From positions 1-36,946 of the forward strand of contig NZ_JAGPBB010000037.1 of assembly GCF_018063565.1 (NCBI RefSeq): a DNA stretch of 36,946 nucleotides. The letters run 5' to 3'. Below the pieces are notes generated by a model that saw only the letters and a list, made by a program, of their open reading frames with translations, had not been told where the DNA came from and did not search any database. This stretch comes from Rhodoferax sp. GTDB lineage: Bacteria; Pseudomonadota; Gammaproteobacteria; Burkholderiales; Burkholderiaceae_C. The position numbers and the translations under genes were made by a program. Positions 25,229 through 32,570 of the stretch are shown here, piece by piece; the stretch's first letter is position 1; every line of letters begins with the position of its first letter.

Positions 25229-26461
25229 ATGATTCGCCGTATTGCCCATCTGGACATGGACGCCTTTTATGCGTCGGTGGAACTGCTGCGCTACCCGCAA
25301 CTCAAGGGCTTGCCCGTGGTGATCGGTGGCGGCCGGCGCTCGGTCGACGACGCGTTGCTCACGGCCCACGCCGACCTGCCGCTGGCACGGATTCCCCTGG
25401 ACGCCTTCCCGCGGCTGGCCGGCTACACCGGGCGCGGCGTGATCACCACCGCGACCTATGCGGCGCGCCAGCATGGGGTGGGTTCGGCCATGGGGCTGAT
25501 GAAAGCCGCCAAGCTGTGTCCGCAGGCAATCCTGCTGCCGGTGGACTTTGCCGAGATCCGGCGTTTTTCCCGCACGTTCAAAGACATCATCCTGGACATT
25601 GCGCCGCTGATGGAAGACCGGGGGGTGGACGAGGTCTACATCGACTTCACCAAAGTGCCCGGTGGACAGCGCGAGGGCGGTCGGGTGCTGGCACGCCTCA
25701 TCCAGAAAACGATTTTTCAGGAGACCGGCCTGACCTGCTCGGTCGGCGTGGCGCCCAACAAGCTGTTGGCCAAAATGGCCAGTGAGTTCAACAAACCCAA
25801 CGGCATTGCCATCGTGTTTGAAGACGAGGTGCAGTCAAAAATCTGGCCGCTGGCCTGCCGCAAAATCAACGGCATTGGCCCCAAGGCCGACGAAAAGCTG
25901 CAGCGCCACGGCGTGCGCAACATAGGTGAGCTCGCCGCAAAAGGCATCGACTGGCTCATCGACCAATTTGGCCAAAAGACCGGTGCCTGGCTGTTTGACG
26001 CGGCGCACGGTATCGACACACGCCCGGTGGTGACGCAAAGCGAGCCGGTCTCCATGAGCCGCGAAACCACGTTCGAGCGCGATTTGCACGCCGTGCACGA
26101 CAAAGCCGAACTCGGTGCCATCTTCACCCAGCTGTGCGAACAGGTGGCCGATGATTTGCAGCGCAAGGGCTACGTGGGCAAAACGGTTGGCATCAAACTG
26201 CGCTACGCCGACTTCAAGACCGCCACGCGCGATATCACGCTGGACTTCTACACCGCCGACGCCAGCACCCTGCGCCGGGTGGCAGGCCAGTGTCTCAAGC
26301 GTGTGCCGCTGACACAGCGCCTGCGCTTGCTGGGGGTGCGGGTGAGCTCTCTGGTGCGCCAGGACGAAGCCGAGAATTCAGCACAAAAATCGACTCTAGC
26401 CCATCAAAGTATTGCGCAGGCAGCTACGATTTCTGTAGAAATTGAGCCACAGCTCTTTTGA
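25229..26461 (+). CDS. dinB: DNA polymerase IV (Y-family)
   Basis: The 410-residue protein has the Y-family palm signatures: LDMDAFYASVE near the N-terminus and GVDEVYIDFT with the catalytic acidic pair. It also has the helix-hairpin-helix INGIGPKADEKL and the little-finger domain to about residue 375. It performs error-prone translesion synthesis. Relative to E. coli DinB there is an insertion of about 20 residues after VVIGGG (about residues 33-52). The C-terminal ~25 residues come from a dispersed repeat and replace the usual beta-clamp-binding peptide; no clear clamp motif is visible, though the final EIEPQLF is a possible remnant. It is divergent from the PatZ-like gene with a 124-base spacer. 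Confidence 0.92.
   Translation: MIRRIAHLDMDAFYASVELLRYPQLKGLPVVIGGGRRSVDDALLTAHADLPLARIPLDAFPRLAGYTGRGVITTATYAARQHGVGSAMGLMKAAKLCPQAILLPVDFAEIRRFSRTFKDIILDIAPLMEDRGVDEVYIDFTKVPGGQREGGRVLARLIQKTIFQETGLTCSVGVAPNKLLAKMASEFNKPNGIAIVFEDEVQSKIWPLACRKINGIGPKADEKLQRHGVRNIGELAAKGIDWLIDQFGQKTGAWLFDAAHGIDTRPVVTQSEPVSMSRETTFERDLHAVHDKAELGAIFTQLCEQVADDLQRKGYVGKTVGIKLRYADFKTATRDITLDFYTADASTLRRVAGQCLKRVPLTQRLRLLGVRVSSLVRQDEAENSAQKSTLAHQSIAQAATISVEIEPQLF
26381..26446 (-). repeat. Dispersed ~56-bp repeat, copy in the dinB 3' end (minus orientation)
   Basis: Read on the minus strand, the core at 26392-26425 (AGCTGCCTGCGCAATAC, ending GATGGGCTAGAGTC) has the same length as the core at 9271-9304 and shares AGCTG, GCGCA and ATGGGCTA with it. 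On the plus strand it encodes about residues 385-406 of DNA polymerase IV. Confidence 0.6.
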
Positions 26462-26521
26462 TGCACCATGGCCCAACACGGGAACGGTCATCAAGCTCGG
26501 CCGGGGCGAGCTGCGCAGCAC

Positions 26522-26576
26522 AAAACTAAAAGATGTGATAAATTACCAATTAGTCACAAAACATCTTTATAGTTTT
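26522..26576. promoter_or_regulatory. Large AT-rich palindrome, candidate operator of the fatty-acid operon
   Basis: The left arm AAAACTAAAAGATGT (26522-26536) is matched by ACATCTTTATAGTTTT (26561-26576) as reverse complement with one extra base. The 24-base centre itself begins GTGA and ends TCAC as a weaker inner palindrome. It lies upstream of the operon starting at 26741 and contains a TATAGT hexamer. A dimeric regulator site is the likeliest reading; no regulator gene is nearby. Confidence 0.55.
26543..26573 (+). promoter_or_regulatory. Candidate promoter inside the palindrome
   Basis: TATAGT (26568-26573, 5 of 6 to the -10 consensus) lies in the right arm. With a 17-base spacer no -35 box is seen. 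With 19 bases TTACCA (26543-26548, 4 of 6) fits, a spacing typical of activator-dependent MerR-type promoters. Transcription from here would leave a leader of about 160 bases before 26741. Confidence 0.35.
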
Positions 26577-26647
26577 ATTTTGAACACATCCAGATTTTTT
26601 CACGCAAACCACGGCAACCAGCCTGGGGTTGTGCCCGCCACACGCCG

Positions 26648-26694
26648 CGCACGGGGCTCTGAACGCAGCCTGTCAGACCGCAGGGTGCCGTGCG
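26648..26694 (+). other. Inverted repeat in the operon leader
   Basis: CGCACGG (26648-26654) and CCGTGCG (26688-26694) are perfect reverse complements enclosing 33 GC-rich bases, about 45 bases before the ATG at 26741. It could fold in the leader RNA. There is no T-run, so it is not a standard terminator. Confidence 0.3.
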
Positions 26695-26740
26695 TGGATT
26701 CCCCTGCCGTCGGTTCTCAACCAACAGGGCAAACAGCGCC

Positions 26741-28042
26741 ATGAAGATCGCCATCGTCGGTTCAGGCATTGCCGGGTTGGCCGCCGCCCACCGGCTCAAA
26801 GACCACGCCCAGGTCACGCTGTTTGAGGCCGGCGACTACTTTGGCGGGCACACGCACACCGTGGATGTGACGCTCAACGGCGAGCACGGTCCGGTCACGC
26901 ACGGCGTCGACACCGGCTTTCTGGTGTTTAACGAGCGCACCTACCCGCAGTTGATTGCGCTACTGGCCGAGCTGGGCGTGCCCAGCGCCAAGTCTGACAT
27001 GTCGTTTTCAGTGCAGGTGCCTGGGCATGCTGGCCAAGCCCCGTTGGAGTGGAGTGGCAGTTCGCTCAACACCGTGTTTTCGCAGCGCGCCAACCTGCTC
27101 AAACCGCGCTTCTGGGGCATGCTGCGCGATCTGCTGCGCTTTAATCGCCTGGCCAATGAACTGGCGCAGCAGGGTGACGACGCCGCCTTGATGCAGCCGC
27201 TGGCCGACTTTCTGACCGCGCACCGCTTTTCCGCCGAGTTTCGCGACTGGTACCTGCTTCCGATGCTGGGTTGCATCTGGAGTTGTCCGATTGACCAGAT
27301 GCTGCAGTTTCCAACGGCCACCATGATCCGCTTCTGTCACAACCATGGGCTGATCCAGGTCAGCAACCGGCCGCAGTGGTGGACGGTGCCTAGCGGCGCG
27401 CGCCAGTATGTCGACAAGATCATTGCGGGCATAGCCGACAAACGGCTGAAGACGCCGGTACAGCGCATCGAGCGAGACGCCCAGGGCGTGCACCTGCACA
27501 GCGCTGGCCAGACCGAGCATTTTGACAAGCTGGTGTTGGCCTGCCATTCGGACCAGGCCCTGGCCTTGCTGGCCACGCCCACCCGTCCCGAACTCGCGGT
27601 GCTGGGTGCCATCGGCTACCAGCCCAATCGCGCAGTGCTGCACACCGACACCTCGGTGTTGCCGCAGTCGCGGCGCGCCTGGGCCGCCTGGAACTACGAG
27701 CGCGCCGGCACCTGCCCCGCGCCGCAGGCGCCGGGCGTCAGCGACAACCGGGTTTGCCTGCATTACCTGCTCAATCAGTTGCAGCCCCTGCCCTTTGCCC
27801 AGCCGGTGGTGGTGTCGCTCAACCCGCTGCGCCCCATCGACCCGACGCTGATCCACGGCAGCTTTGACTATGCACACCCAGTGTTTGACCTGGCCGCCAT
27901 CCGCGCCCAGGCTCAGGTGCCCGCGCTGCAAGGCCAGCAGCACACCTATTTCTGCGGCGCCTGGACCGGTTATGGCTTTCACGAAGACGGCCTGAAGTCC
28001 GGCCTGGACGTGGCGCGGCGCCTGCTGCACGCCAACCCATGA
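26741..28042 (+). CDS. FAD-dependent amine-oxidase-like protein of a fatty-acid modification operon
   Basis: The 433-residue protein opens with a Rossmann motif (IAIVGSGIAGLAAAHRL) and the second FAD contact region FEAGDYFGGHTHTV. It ends with YFCGAWTGYGFHEDGLKSG, which contacts the flavin in amine-oxidase-type enzymes. Members of this family sit beside DUF1365 and Cfa-like genes in many proteobacteria. In Rhodobacter a homologous enzyme has been assigned as the desaturase (UfaD) that forms the diene precursor of furan fatty acids (from memory). A role in desaturating methylated acyl chains is therefore inferred. ATG 26741 starts the family similarity; the upstream in-frame ATG at 26690 falls in the leader. 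Its stop overlaps the next start (ATGA at 28039-28042). Confidence 0.85.
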   Translation: MKIAIVGSGIAGLAAAHRLKDHAQVTLFEAGDYFGGHTHTVDVTLNGEHGPVTHGVDTGFLVFNERTYPQLIALLAELGVPSAKSDMSFSVQVPGHAGQAPLEWSGSSLNTVFSQRANLLKPRFWGMLRDLLRFNRLANELAQQGDDAALMQPLADFLTAHRFSAEFRDWYLLPMLGCIWSCPIDQMLQFPTATMIRFCHNHGLIQVSNRPQWWTVPSGARQYVDKIIAGIADKRLKTPVQRIERDAQGVHLHSAGQTEHFDKLVLACHSDQALALLATPTRPELAVLGAIGYQPNRAVLHTDTSVLPQSRRAWAAWNYERAGTCPAPQAPGVSDNRVCLHYLLNQLQPLPFAQPVVVSLNPLRPIDPTLIHGSFDYAHPVFDLAAIRAQAQVPALQGQQHTYFCGAWTGYGFHEDGLKSGLDVARRLLHANP

Positions 28043-28797
28043 AAACCACCCAGCCGCTGATCGGCTTTGGTGAGGTGCGCCACACCCGTTTGCGCCCGCA
28101 GCGCCACGCTTTTGTTTACCCGACCTACTTCTTAATGTTGCCCATGCGCAACCTGCCAGCCGAGGCACCCGTCCGTAGCGCGTGGTCGGCGTTGCGCTTT
28201 GACGACCGCGACCATGGCGATGGCCGCCCGATGGCGCAGGGCGGCGCCTTGCGCTGGCTGGACGACCTGCTGACAGCTGAAGGCATAACGGATGCTGACG
28301 GCGAGGTCTGGCTGCACTGCTACCCGCGCGTGCTGGGTTTTGCCTTCAAGCCGGTGAGCTTCTGGTACTGCCACCGCAAAGATGGCAGCCTGCGCGCCGT
28401 GCTGGCCGAGGTCAACAACACTTTTGGCGAGCGGCATTGTTATCTGCTCGACGCGCCGCGCTTTGGCGTGGAGCAGCGCGCAGCCAAGGTGTTTCATGTA
28501 TCGCCGTTTTGCCCGGTCGAGGGCAGCTACCGCTTTCGCTTCATGATCACGCCTGACTTTGGCCGCACCCTGGCGCGTGTGGACTACGACGACGGCGCGG
28601 GCCCCCTGATCGAAACCAGTGTGGGCGGTGCGCTGGAGCCACTCACCCGTGCCAGTGCGCGCCGTGCCCTGTGGACTTACCCGTGGATGACGCTGGCGGT
28701 GCTGGCGCGCATTCACTGGCAGGCGCTGCAACTCTGGCTGAAAAAAGCGCCGTTTTTTCGCAAACCGACTCCCCCCGCCCACTTCACCACCCGCTAA
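28039..28797 (+). CDS. DUF1365 family protein
   Basis: The 252-residue protein matches DUF1365: RHTRLRPQRHAFVYPTYFL near the start, CYPRVLGFAFKPVSFWYC in the middle, EVNNTFGERHCYLL, and FHVSPFCPVEGSYRFRF. Several histidines and aromatics are conserved in the family, but no reaction is known. It is nearly always encoded between an FAD amine-oxidase-like gene and a Cfa-like gene, exactly as here, so it probably acts on the same lipid. No signal peptide or definite membrane segment is seen. Translation is coupled to the preceding gene by a 4-base overlap; 11 bases separate it from the next. Confidence 0.87.
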   Translation: MKTTQPLIGFGEVRHTRLRPQRHAFVYPTYFLMLPMRNLPAEAPVRSAWSALRFDDRDHGDGRPMAQGGALRWLDDLLTAEGITDADGEVWLHCYPRVLGFAFKPVSFWYCHRKDGSLRAVLAEVNNTFGERHCYLLDAPRFGVEQRAAKVFHVSPFCPVEGSYRFRFMITPDFGRTLARVDYDDGAGPLIETSVGGALEPLTRASARRALWTYPWMTLAVLARIHWQALQLWLKKAPFFRKPTPPAHFTTR

Positions 28798-28808
28798 AGG
28801 CCTTACCC

Positions 28809-30059
28809 ATGAACGGTTCTGTTCGCACCGATACCCCTGGCGCCAACGCCTGCCGCGCTGCCCTGACGATGCCGCAAAAGGCGCCGCTGGCGGCACGAAG
28901 CGTGCTCAAATTGCTACAAAACCTCAAGCACGGCAGCCTCACCGTGCAGCTGCCTGATGCCACCATGCAGCGCTTTGGTGCACAAACGCTGCCGCACGCC
29001 ACGCTGGTGCTGCACAACTACAAGCCTTTGTCTGCGGCTCTCAAGTCGGGCGACATCGGCTTTGCCGAAGGATTTATTGCCGGCGACTGGAGCACCCCCA
29101 ACCTCACCGAGCTGCTGCGGGTGCTGCTGAAAAACCGCAGCGTCATCGATTCGGTGATCTTTGGCCACTGGGCCGGTCGCCTGCTGTACCGCGTCAAACA
29201 CCTGTTGCACCGCAACACCCGCGCTGGCAGCCAGAAGAACATCCACGCGCACTACGACCTGGGCAATGATTTTTACCGGCTGTGGCTCGACGAGACCATG
29301 AACTACTCGGCCGCGCTGTTTGCGGGCGACCTGCAGCAGCCCATGGCACAAGCGCAACAGACCAAGGTGCGCCGGGCATTGCACATGGCCGGTGTACAGC
29401 CGGGTCACCGGGTGCTGGAGATCGGTTGTGGTTGGGGTGCGCTGGCCGAAATGGCCACACGCGAGTTTGCCGCCCATGTCACGGGTGTCACGCTCAGCAC
29501 CGAGCAACTGGCCTGGGCCCAGGCGCGGCTGGCCAACGCGGGCCAAGCGGCTCAAAGCGATTTGCGTCTGCAGGACTACCGCGACATCGTCGACGCGCCG
29601 TTTGATGCCATTTGCTCGATCGAGATGGTCGAGGCGGTGGGGCGCGAGTACTGGCCGACCTATTTTGAGACGGTGGCACGCCTGCTCAAGCCGGGGGGAC
29701 GCGCCTGTGTGCAAAGCATCGTCATTGCCGACGACTTGTTTGAGCGCTATGTGGGCTCGACCGACTTCATTCAGCAGTACATCTTTCCGGGCGGCTGCCT
29801 GCCGTGCCCGCGCGAGTTTCGCGCCCAGGCGCAGGCGGCCGGTCTGGCGGTGGTGGATGAGCTCGCCTTTGGCCACGACTATGGCGAGACCCTGCGACGC
29901 TGGCGCGACAGCTTTATGGCGCAGCGCGAGGCGGTGTTGCAGCAGGGGTTTGATGAGCGCTTCTTGCGCATCTGGGAGTTTTACCTGGCGTACTGCGAGG
30001 CCGCGTTCATGGAAGACAGCATTGACGTGGTGCAGTACACCTTGCAAAAGCGGGTCTGA
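28809..30059 (+). CDS. Cfa-like SAM-dependent fatty-acyl methyltransferase
   Basis: The 416-residue protein has the Cfa layout: an N-terminal lipid-binding region (about 30-130), HAHYDLGNDFYRLWLD, motif I VLEIGCGWG (202-210) and IEMVEAVG with E275 (E239 of E. coli Cfa). It acts on unsaturated acyl chains of membrane phospholipids using S-adenosylmethionine. By hand alignment, the bicarbonate-binding Cys139 of E. coli Cfa corresponds to A168 (MNYSAALF) and His266 to Q302 (VQSIVIAD). These changes suggest methyl transfer without cyclopropane closure, as proposed for UfaM-type enzymes of furan fatty acid synthesis. AAAGG precedes the ATG at 28809; an upstream in-frame opening overlaps DUF1365 and was rejected. 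Confidence 0.88.
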   Translation: MNGSVRTDTPGANACRAALTMPQKAPLAARSVLKLLQNLKHGSLTVQLPDATMQRFGAQTLPHATLVLHNYKPLSAALKSGDIGFAEGFIAGDWSTPNLTELLRVLLKNRSVIDSVIFGHWAGRLLYRVKHLLHRNTRAGSQKNIHAHYDLGNDFYRLWLDETMNYSAALFAGDLQQPMAQAQQTKVRRALHMAGVQPGHRVLEIGCGWGALAEMATREFAAHVTGVTLSTEQLAWAQARLANAGQAAQSDLRLQDYRDIVDAPFDAICSIEMVEAVGREYWPTYFETVARLLKPGGRACVQSIVIADDLFERYVGSTDFIQQYIFPGGCLPCPREFRAQAQAAGLAVVDELAFGHDYGETLRRWRDSFMAQREAVLQQGFDERFLRIWEFYLAYCEAAFMEDSIDVVQYTLQKRV

Positions 30060-30062
30060 GCG

Positions 30063-30632
30063 ATGAACCCGACACGCCGCACCCTGTTGGCCTGGCCTGT
30101 GTGCTTGCTGGTGCCTGCTGGCCACCTGGCCGCGTCAACCAGTGGCACCATGCCGCCCTGGCCGGAGATGGCTGGGGTGTTGCCAAGCCCAGTTTGGGCG
30201 GGCGCGGCGCGGCTGCGGGTGTGGGGCTTTGAGGTGTATGACGCGCAGCTTTGGGTGACTGCAGGCTTTGAAGCCCAGCGCTACGCCCAGTACCCGCTGG
30301 GCTTGAGTCTGACGTACTTGCGCACCCTGCGCGGCAAAGCCATTGCCGAACGGTCGATTGCCGAGATGCTGCGCCAGGGGCCGATCGACGCGGCGCTGCA
30401 AGCCACCTGGCTGGCACGCATGCAGCAACTGTTTCCTGATGTGGTGGAAGGCGACCGCCTGACCGGCGTGCACCAACCCGGGCGCGGGGCGCGCTTCTGG
30501 CTCAACGGGCGCACGCTGGGCCTCATCGACGACGCGGTGTTTAGTGCGCTGTTTTTTGGTATCTGGCTGCATACCGCCACCAGCGAGCCTGCCATGCGCC
30601 GCGACCTGTTGGCTGCACTGGGCGGCCCATGA
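30063..30632 (+). CDS. Chalcone isomerase-like secreted protein
   Basis: The 189-residue protein starts with TRRTLLAWPVCLL, a twin-arginine-like motif followed by a hydrophobic stretch and an AAST cleavage region, so export (possibly by Tat) is likely. The mature part has RLRVWGFEVYDAQLWV and YPLGLSLTYLRTLRGKAIAE, typical of the bacterial chalcone isomerase-like family. The fold of plant chalcone isomerase also binds fatty acids, so a periplasmic fatty-acid-binding role fits the operon (inference). It starts 3 bases after the Cfa-like stop, and its own stop overlaps the transporter start (30629-30632). Confidence 0.8.
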   Translation: MNPTRRTLLAWPVCLLVPAGHLAASTSGTMPPWPEMAGVLPSPVWAGAARLRVWGFEVYDAQLWVTAGFEAQRYAQYPLGLSLTYLRTLRGKAIAERSIAEMLRQGPIDAALQATWLARMQQLFPDVVEGDRLTGVHQPGRGARFWLNGRTLGLIDDAVFSALFFGIWLHTATSEPAMRRDLLAALGGP

Positions 30633-31909
30633 ACAACGCCAACTTGCCCTGGCAGCAAGGCCTGCGCTACGGCCTGATGGGGCTGCCGCTGGCGTTTGTG
30701 GCGTTGCCCCTTTATGTGTTGCTGCCAAATCACTATGCGCGCGAATTTGGTGCCTCGCTGGTCAGTCTGGGCGCAGTGCTGCTGGCGGTGCGCCTGCTCG
30801 ACACCCTGATTGACCCGCTGCTGGGGCGTTGGGCCGACCACCTGCAGGGGCAGCCCACACCCGCCGGGGCGACGCACCCGGCATTGCGCTGGGCGGCGCT
30901 GCTGGTGCTGGCCCTGTGCGCTGGCTTTGCGGCGCTGTTTTACCCGCCACAGCCCTGGCAGGACCAGCCCGTGCATCTGCTGCTATGGCTGGCGGCCAGC
31001 TTGCTGCTGACCACGCTGGCCTACAGCGCCTTGACCATCCTGCACCAGGCCTGGGGCGCGCGCCTGGGTGGCAACGCCAGCCACCAAAGCCGCGTGGTGG
31101 CGTGGCGGGAGAGCCTCGCCCTGGCCGGCGTCATCATTGCATCCATTGCGCCTGTAGTCCTTGGATTGCCGGCGACAGTAGCTCTATTATTTGTAGCTAG
31201 CGCGCTGGGCTGGTGGGCGTGGCGCCACAGCCTGGTGCCCGCGCCGGGGGGCAGGCCCGACACTGGGGCTGTACCGCTGTGGCTGCCGTGGCAGCGCAGC
31301 GGGTTTCAGCGCCTGATGGCGGTGTTTTTGCTCAACGGCATTGCCAGCGCCGTGCCGGCCACGCTGCTGCTGTTTTTTGTGCAGGACCGGCTGCAGGCGC
31401 CGGCGAGTGCGCAACCGCTGTTTTTGGGCAGTCACTTTGTCTGCGCAGCGCTGAGCATCCCCTTGTGGGTGCGGCTGGTGCCACGGCTTGGGCTGGCGCG
31501 CACCTGGCTCATCGGCATGGTGTTGGCAGTGCTGGTGTTTGCCGGTGCCAGCGTGCTGGGTGCCGGTGATGTGGCGGCCTTTGTGCTGGTGTGCGCGCTC
31601 TCGGGCGTGGCACTGGGCAGCGACCTGGCCTTGCCCGCCGCCCTGTTGGCGGGGGTGATCCAGCGCAGTGGGGACAGCGGGCACGCCGAGGGTGCCTACT
31701 TTGGCTGGTGGGCGTTTGCCACCAAGCTGAACCTAGCGCTGGCCGCTGGGCTGGCACTGCCGGTTTTGGGCTGGCTGGGTTACCAGCCGGGCAGCACCGA
31801 CCCTGACGCGCTGGCGGTGCTGACGCTGGCTTATTGCGTGCTGCCTTGTGTGCTGAAAACGCTGGCGGCCGTGCTGCTCTATACCCAAATCATCCGAAAG
31901 ACACCATGA
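30629..31909 (+). CDS. MFS transporter, GPH (sugar/cation symporter-like) type
   Basis: The 426-residue protein has about 12 membrane segments, with the MFS_2/GPH motifs LLAVRLLDTLIDPLLGRWAD (segment 2 and loop, including the D-P-G pattern) and a related repeat in the second half. GPH-type members in this operon are conserved in other proteobacteria, including, from memory, the sigma-E-controlled operon of Rhodobacter. The substrate is unknown; a lipid or lipid precursor would fit better than a sugar. It overlaps both neighbours by 4 bases (ATGA). A possible dispersed-repeat remnant (31178-31214) encodes part of one membrane helix. Confidence 0.85.
   Translation: MNNANLPWQQGLRYGLMGLPLAFVALPLYVLLPNHYAREFGASLVSLGAVLLAVRLLDTLIDPLLGRWADHLQGQPTPAGATHPALRWAALLVLALCAGFAALFYPPQPWQDQPVHLLLWLAASLLLTTLAYSALTILHQAWGARLGGNASHQSRVVAWRESLALAGVIIASIAPVVLGLPATVALLFVASALGWWAWRHSLVPAPGGRPDTGAVPLWLPWQRSGFQRLMAVFLLNGIASAVPATLLLFFVQDRLQAPASAQPLFLGSHFVCAALSIPLWVRLVPRLGLARTWLIGMVLAVLVFAGASVLGAGDVAAFVLVCALSGVALGSDLALPAALLAGVIQRSGDSGHAEGAYFGWWAFATKLNLALAAGLALPVLGWLGYQPGSTDPDALAVLTLAYCVLPCVLKTLAAVLLYTQIIRKTP
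31178..31214 (+). repeat. Possible dispersed-repeat remnant inside the transporter gene
   Basis: It contains CTATTATTTGTAGCTAGCGC, close to the 5' half of the family (compare CTATTAACTTTTTTGATAGC at 9255-9274). It is AT-richer than the surrounding gene and encodes TVALLFVASALGW within a membrane helix. The match is short. Confidence 0.3.
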
Positions 31910-32442
31910 AACGACGACTGATCTTATTGGCCGCTTCTGCCACGGCGCTGCTGGCTGGCGGTTGTGCTGCGCCCTCCGTTGACCACTATGTCAACGAAAA
32001 GCCGACGCTGGATTTGCGCACCTATTTCAACGGCACGCTCGATGCCCACGGCATCTTCACCGACCGCTCGGGCCAGGTGGTCAAGCGCTTTACGGTACTG
32101 ATGCAATGCACCTGGACGGGCGACCAAGGCGTGCTTGACGAGTCGTTCACTTACTCGGACGGCAGCACACAAAAGCGCGTCTGGCGCCTGACCCGCCACC
32201 CCGATGGCCGCTACACCGGTGTGGCCGACGATGTGATGGGCATCGCCCAGGGCCAGGTGCGCGGCAACGCGTTTCACTGGACCTACACGCTGGCGCTGCC
32301 GGTGGACGGCAAGGTTTATGAAGTGCAGTTTGACGACTGGATGTATTTGGTCGACGCGCAGGTCATGCTCAACCGGGCCGAGATGCGCAAGTTCGGCATT
32401 CGGTTGGGTGAGGTCACGCTGTCGTTCAGCAAACGGCCATGA
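31906..32442 (+). CDS. DUF3833 family lipoprotein
   Basis: The 178-residue protein has a lipoprotein signal peptide with lipobox LAGGC (Cys at about residue 20) and then the DUF3833 pattern LRTYFNGTLDAHGIFTDRSG, and in the C-terminal half DDWMYLVDAQVMLNRAEM. It would be lipid-anchored in the periplasm. The fold is lipocalin-like by family, so binding a fatty acid is plausible, but no function is established. It is coupled to the transporter by ATGA. A 128-base gap with a dispersed repeat follows. Confidence 0.85.
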   Translation: MKRRLILLAASATALLAGGCAAPSVDHYVNEKPTLDLRTYFNGTLDAHGIFTDRSGQVVKRFTVLMQCTWTGDQGVLDESFTYSDGSTQKRVWRLTRHPDGRYTGVADDVMGIAQGQVRGNAFHWTYTLALPVDGKVYEVQFDDWMYLVDAQVMLNRAEMRKFGIRLGEVTLSFSKRP

Positions 32443-32505
32443 AGCAGACCACAACCCGCCCCAACGCACGCACGCCAAATCAGCCGCTTCTCGCTTCGAG
32501 ATTTT

Positions 32506-32562
32506 CTATCAAATTGGCATCAAGCCCTTATTCAATAAGCATGATAAGCTATGTTTTATAAA
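32506..32562 (+). repeat. Degenerate dispersed repeat before the SDR gene
   Basis: CTATCAAATTGGCATCAAG and the following TTATTCAATAAGC resemble the family in order and spacing, but the 3' part is poorly conserved. The AT-rich tail (TATGTTTTATAA) lies directly before the ATG at 32571 and could also act as a weak promoter. Confidence 0.4.
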
Positions 32563-32570
32563 GCAATTCC

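Noticed and set aside
27008-28168. Long open frames on the minus strand of the lipid operon (also 28914-30125)
   Set aside because: They mirror the codon bias of the well-supported plus-strand genes and show no family similarity.
28809-30059. Naming the Cfa-like gene cfa
   Set aside because: Two active-site residues of cyclopropane synthases appear replaced and the operon context points to another product.
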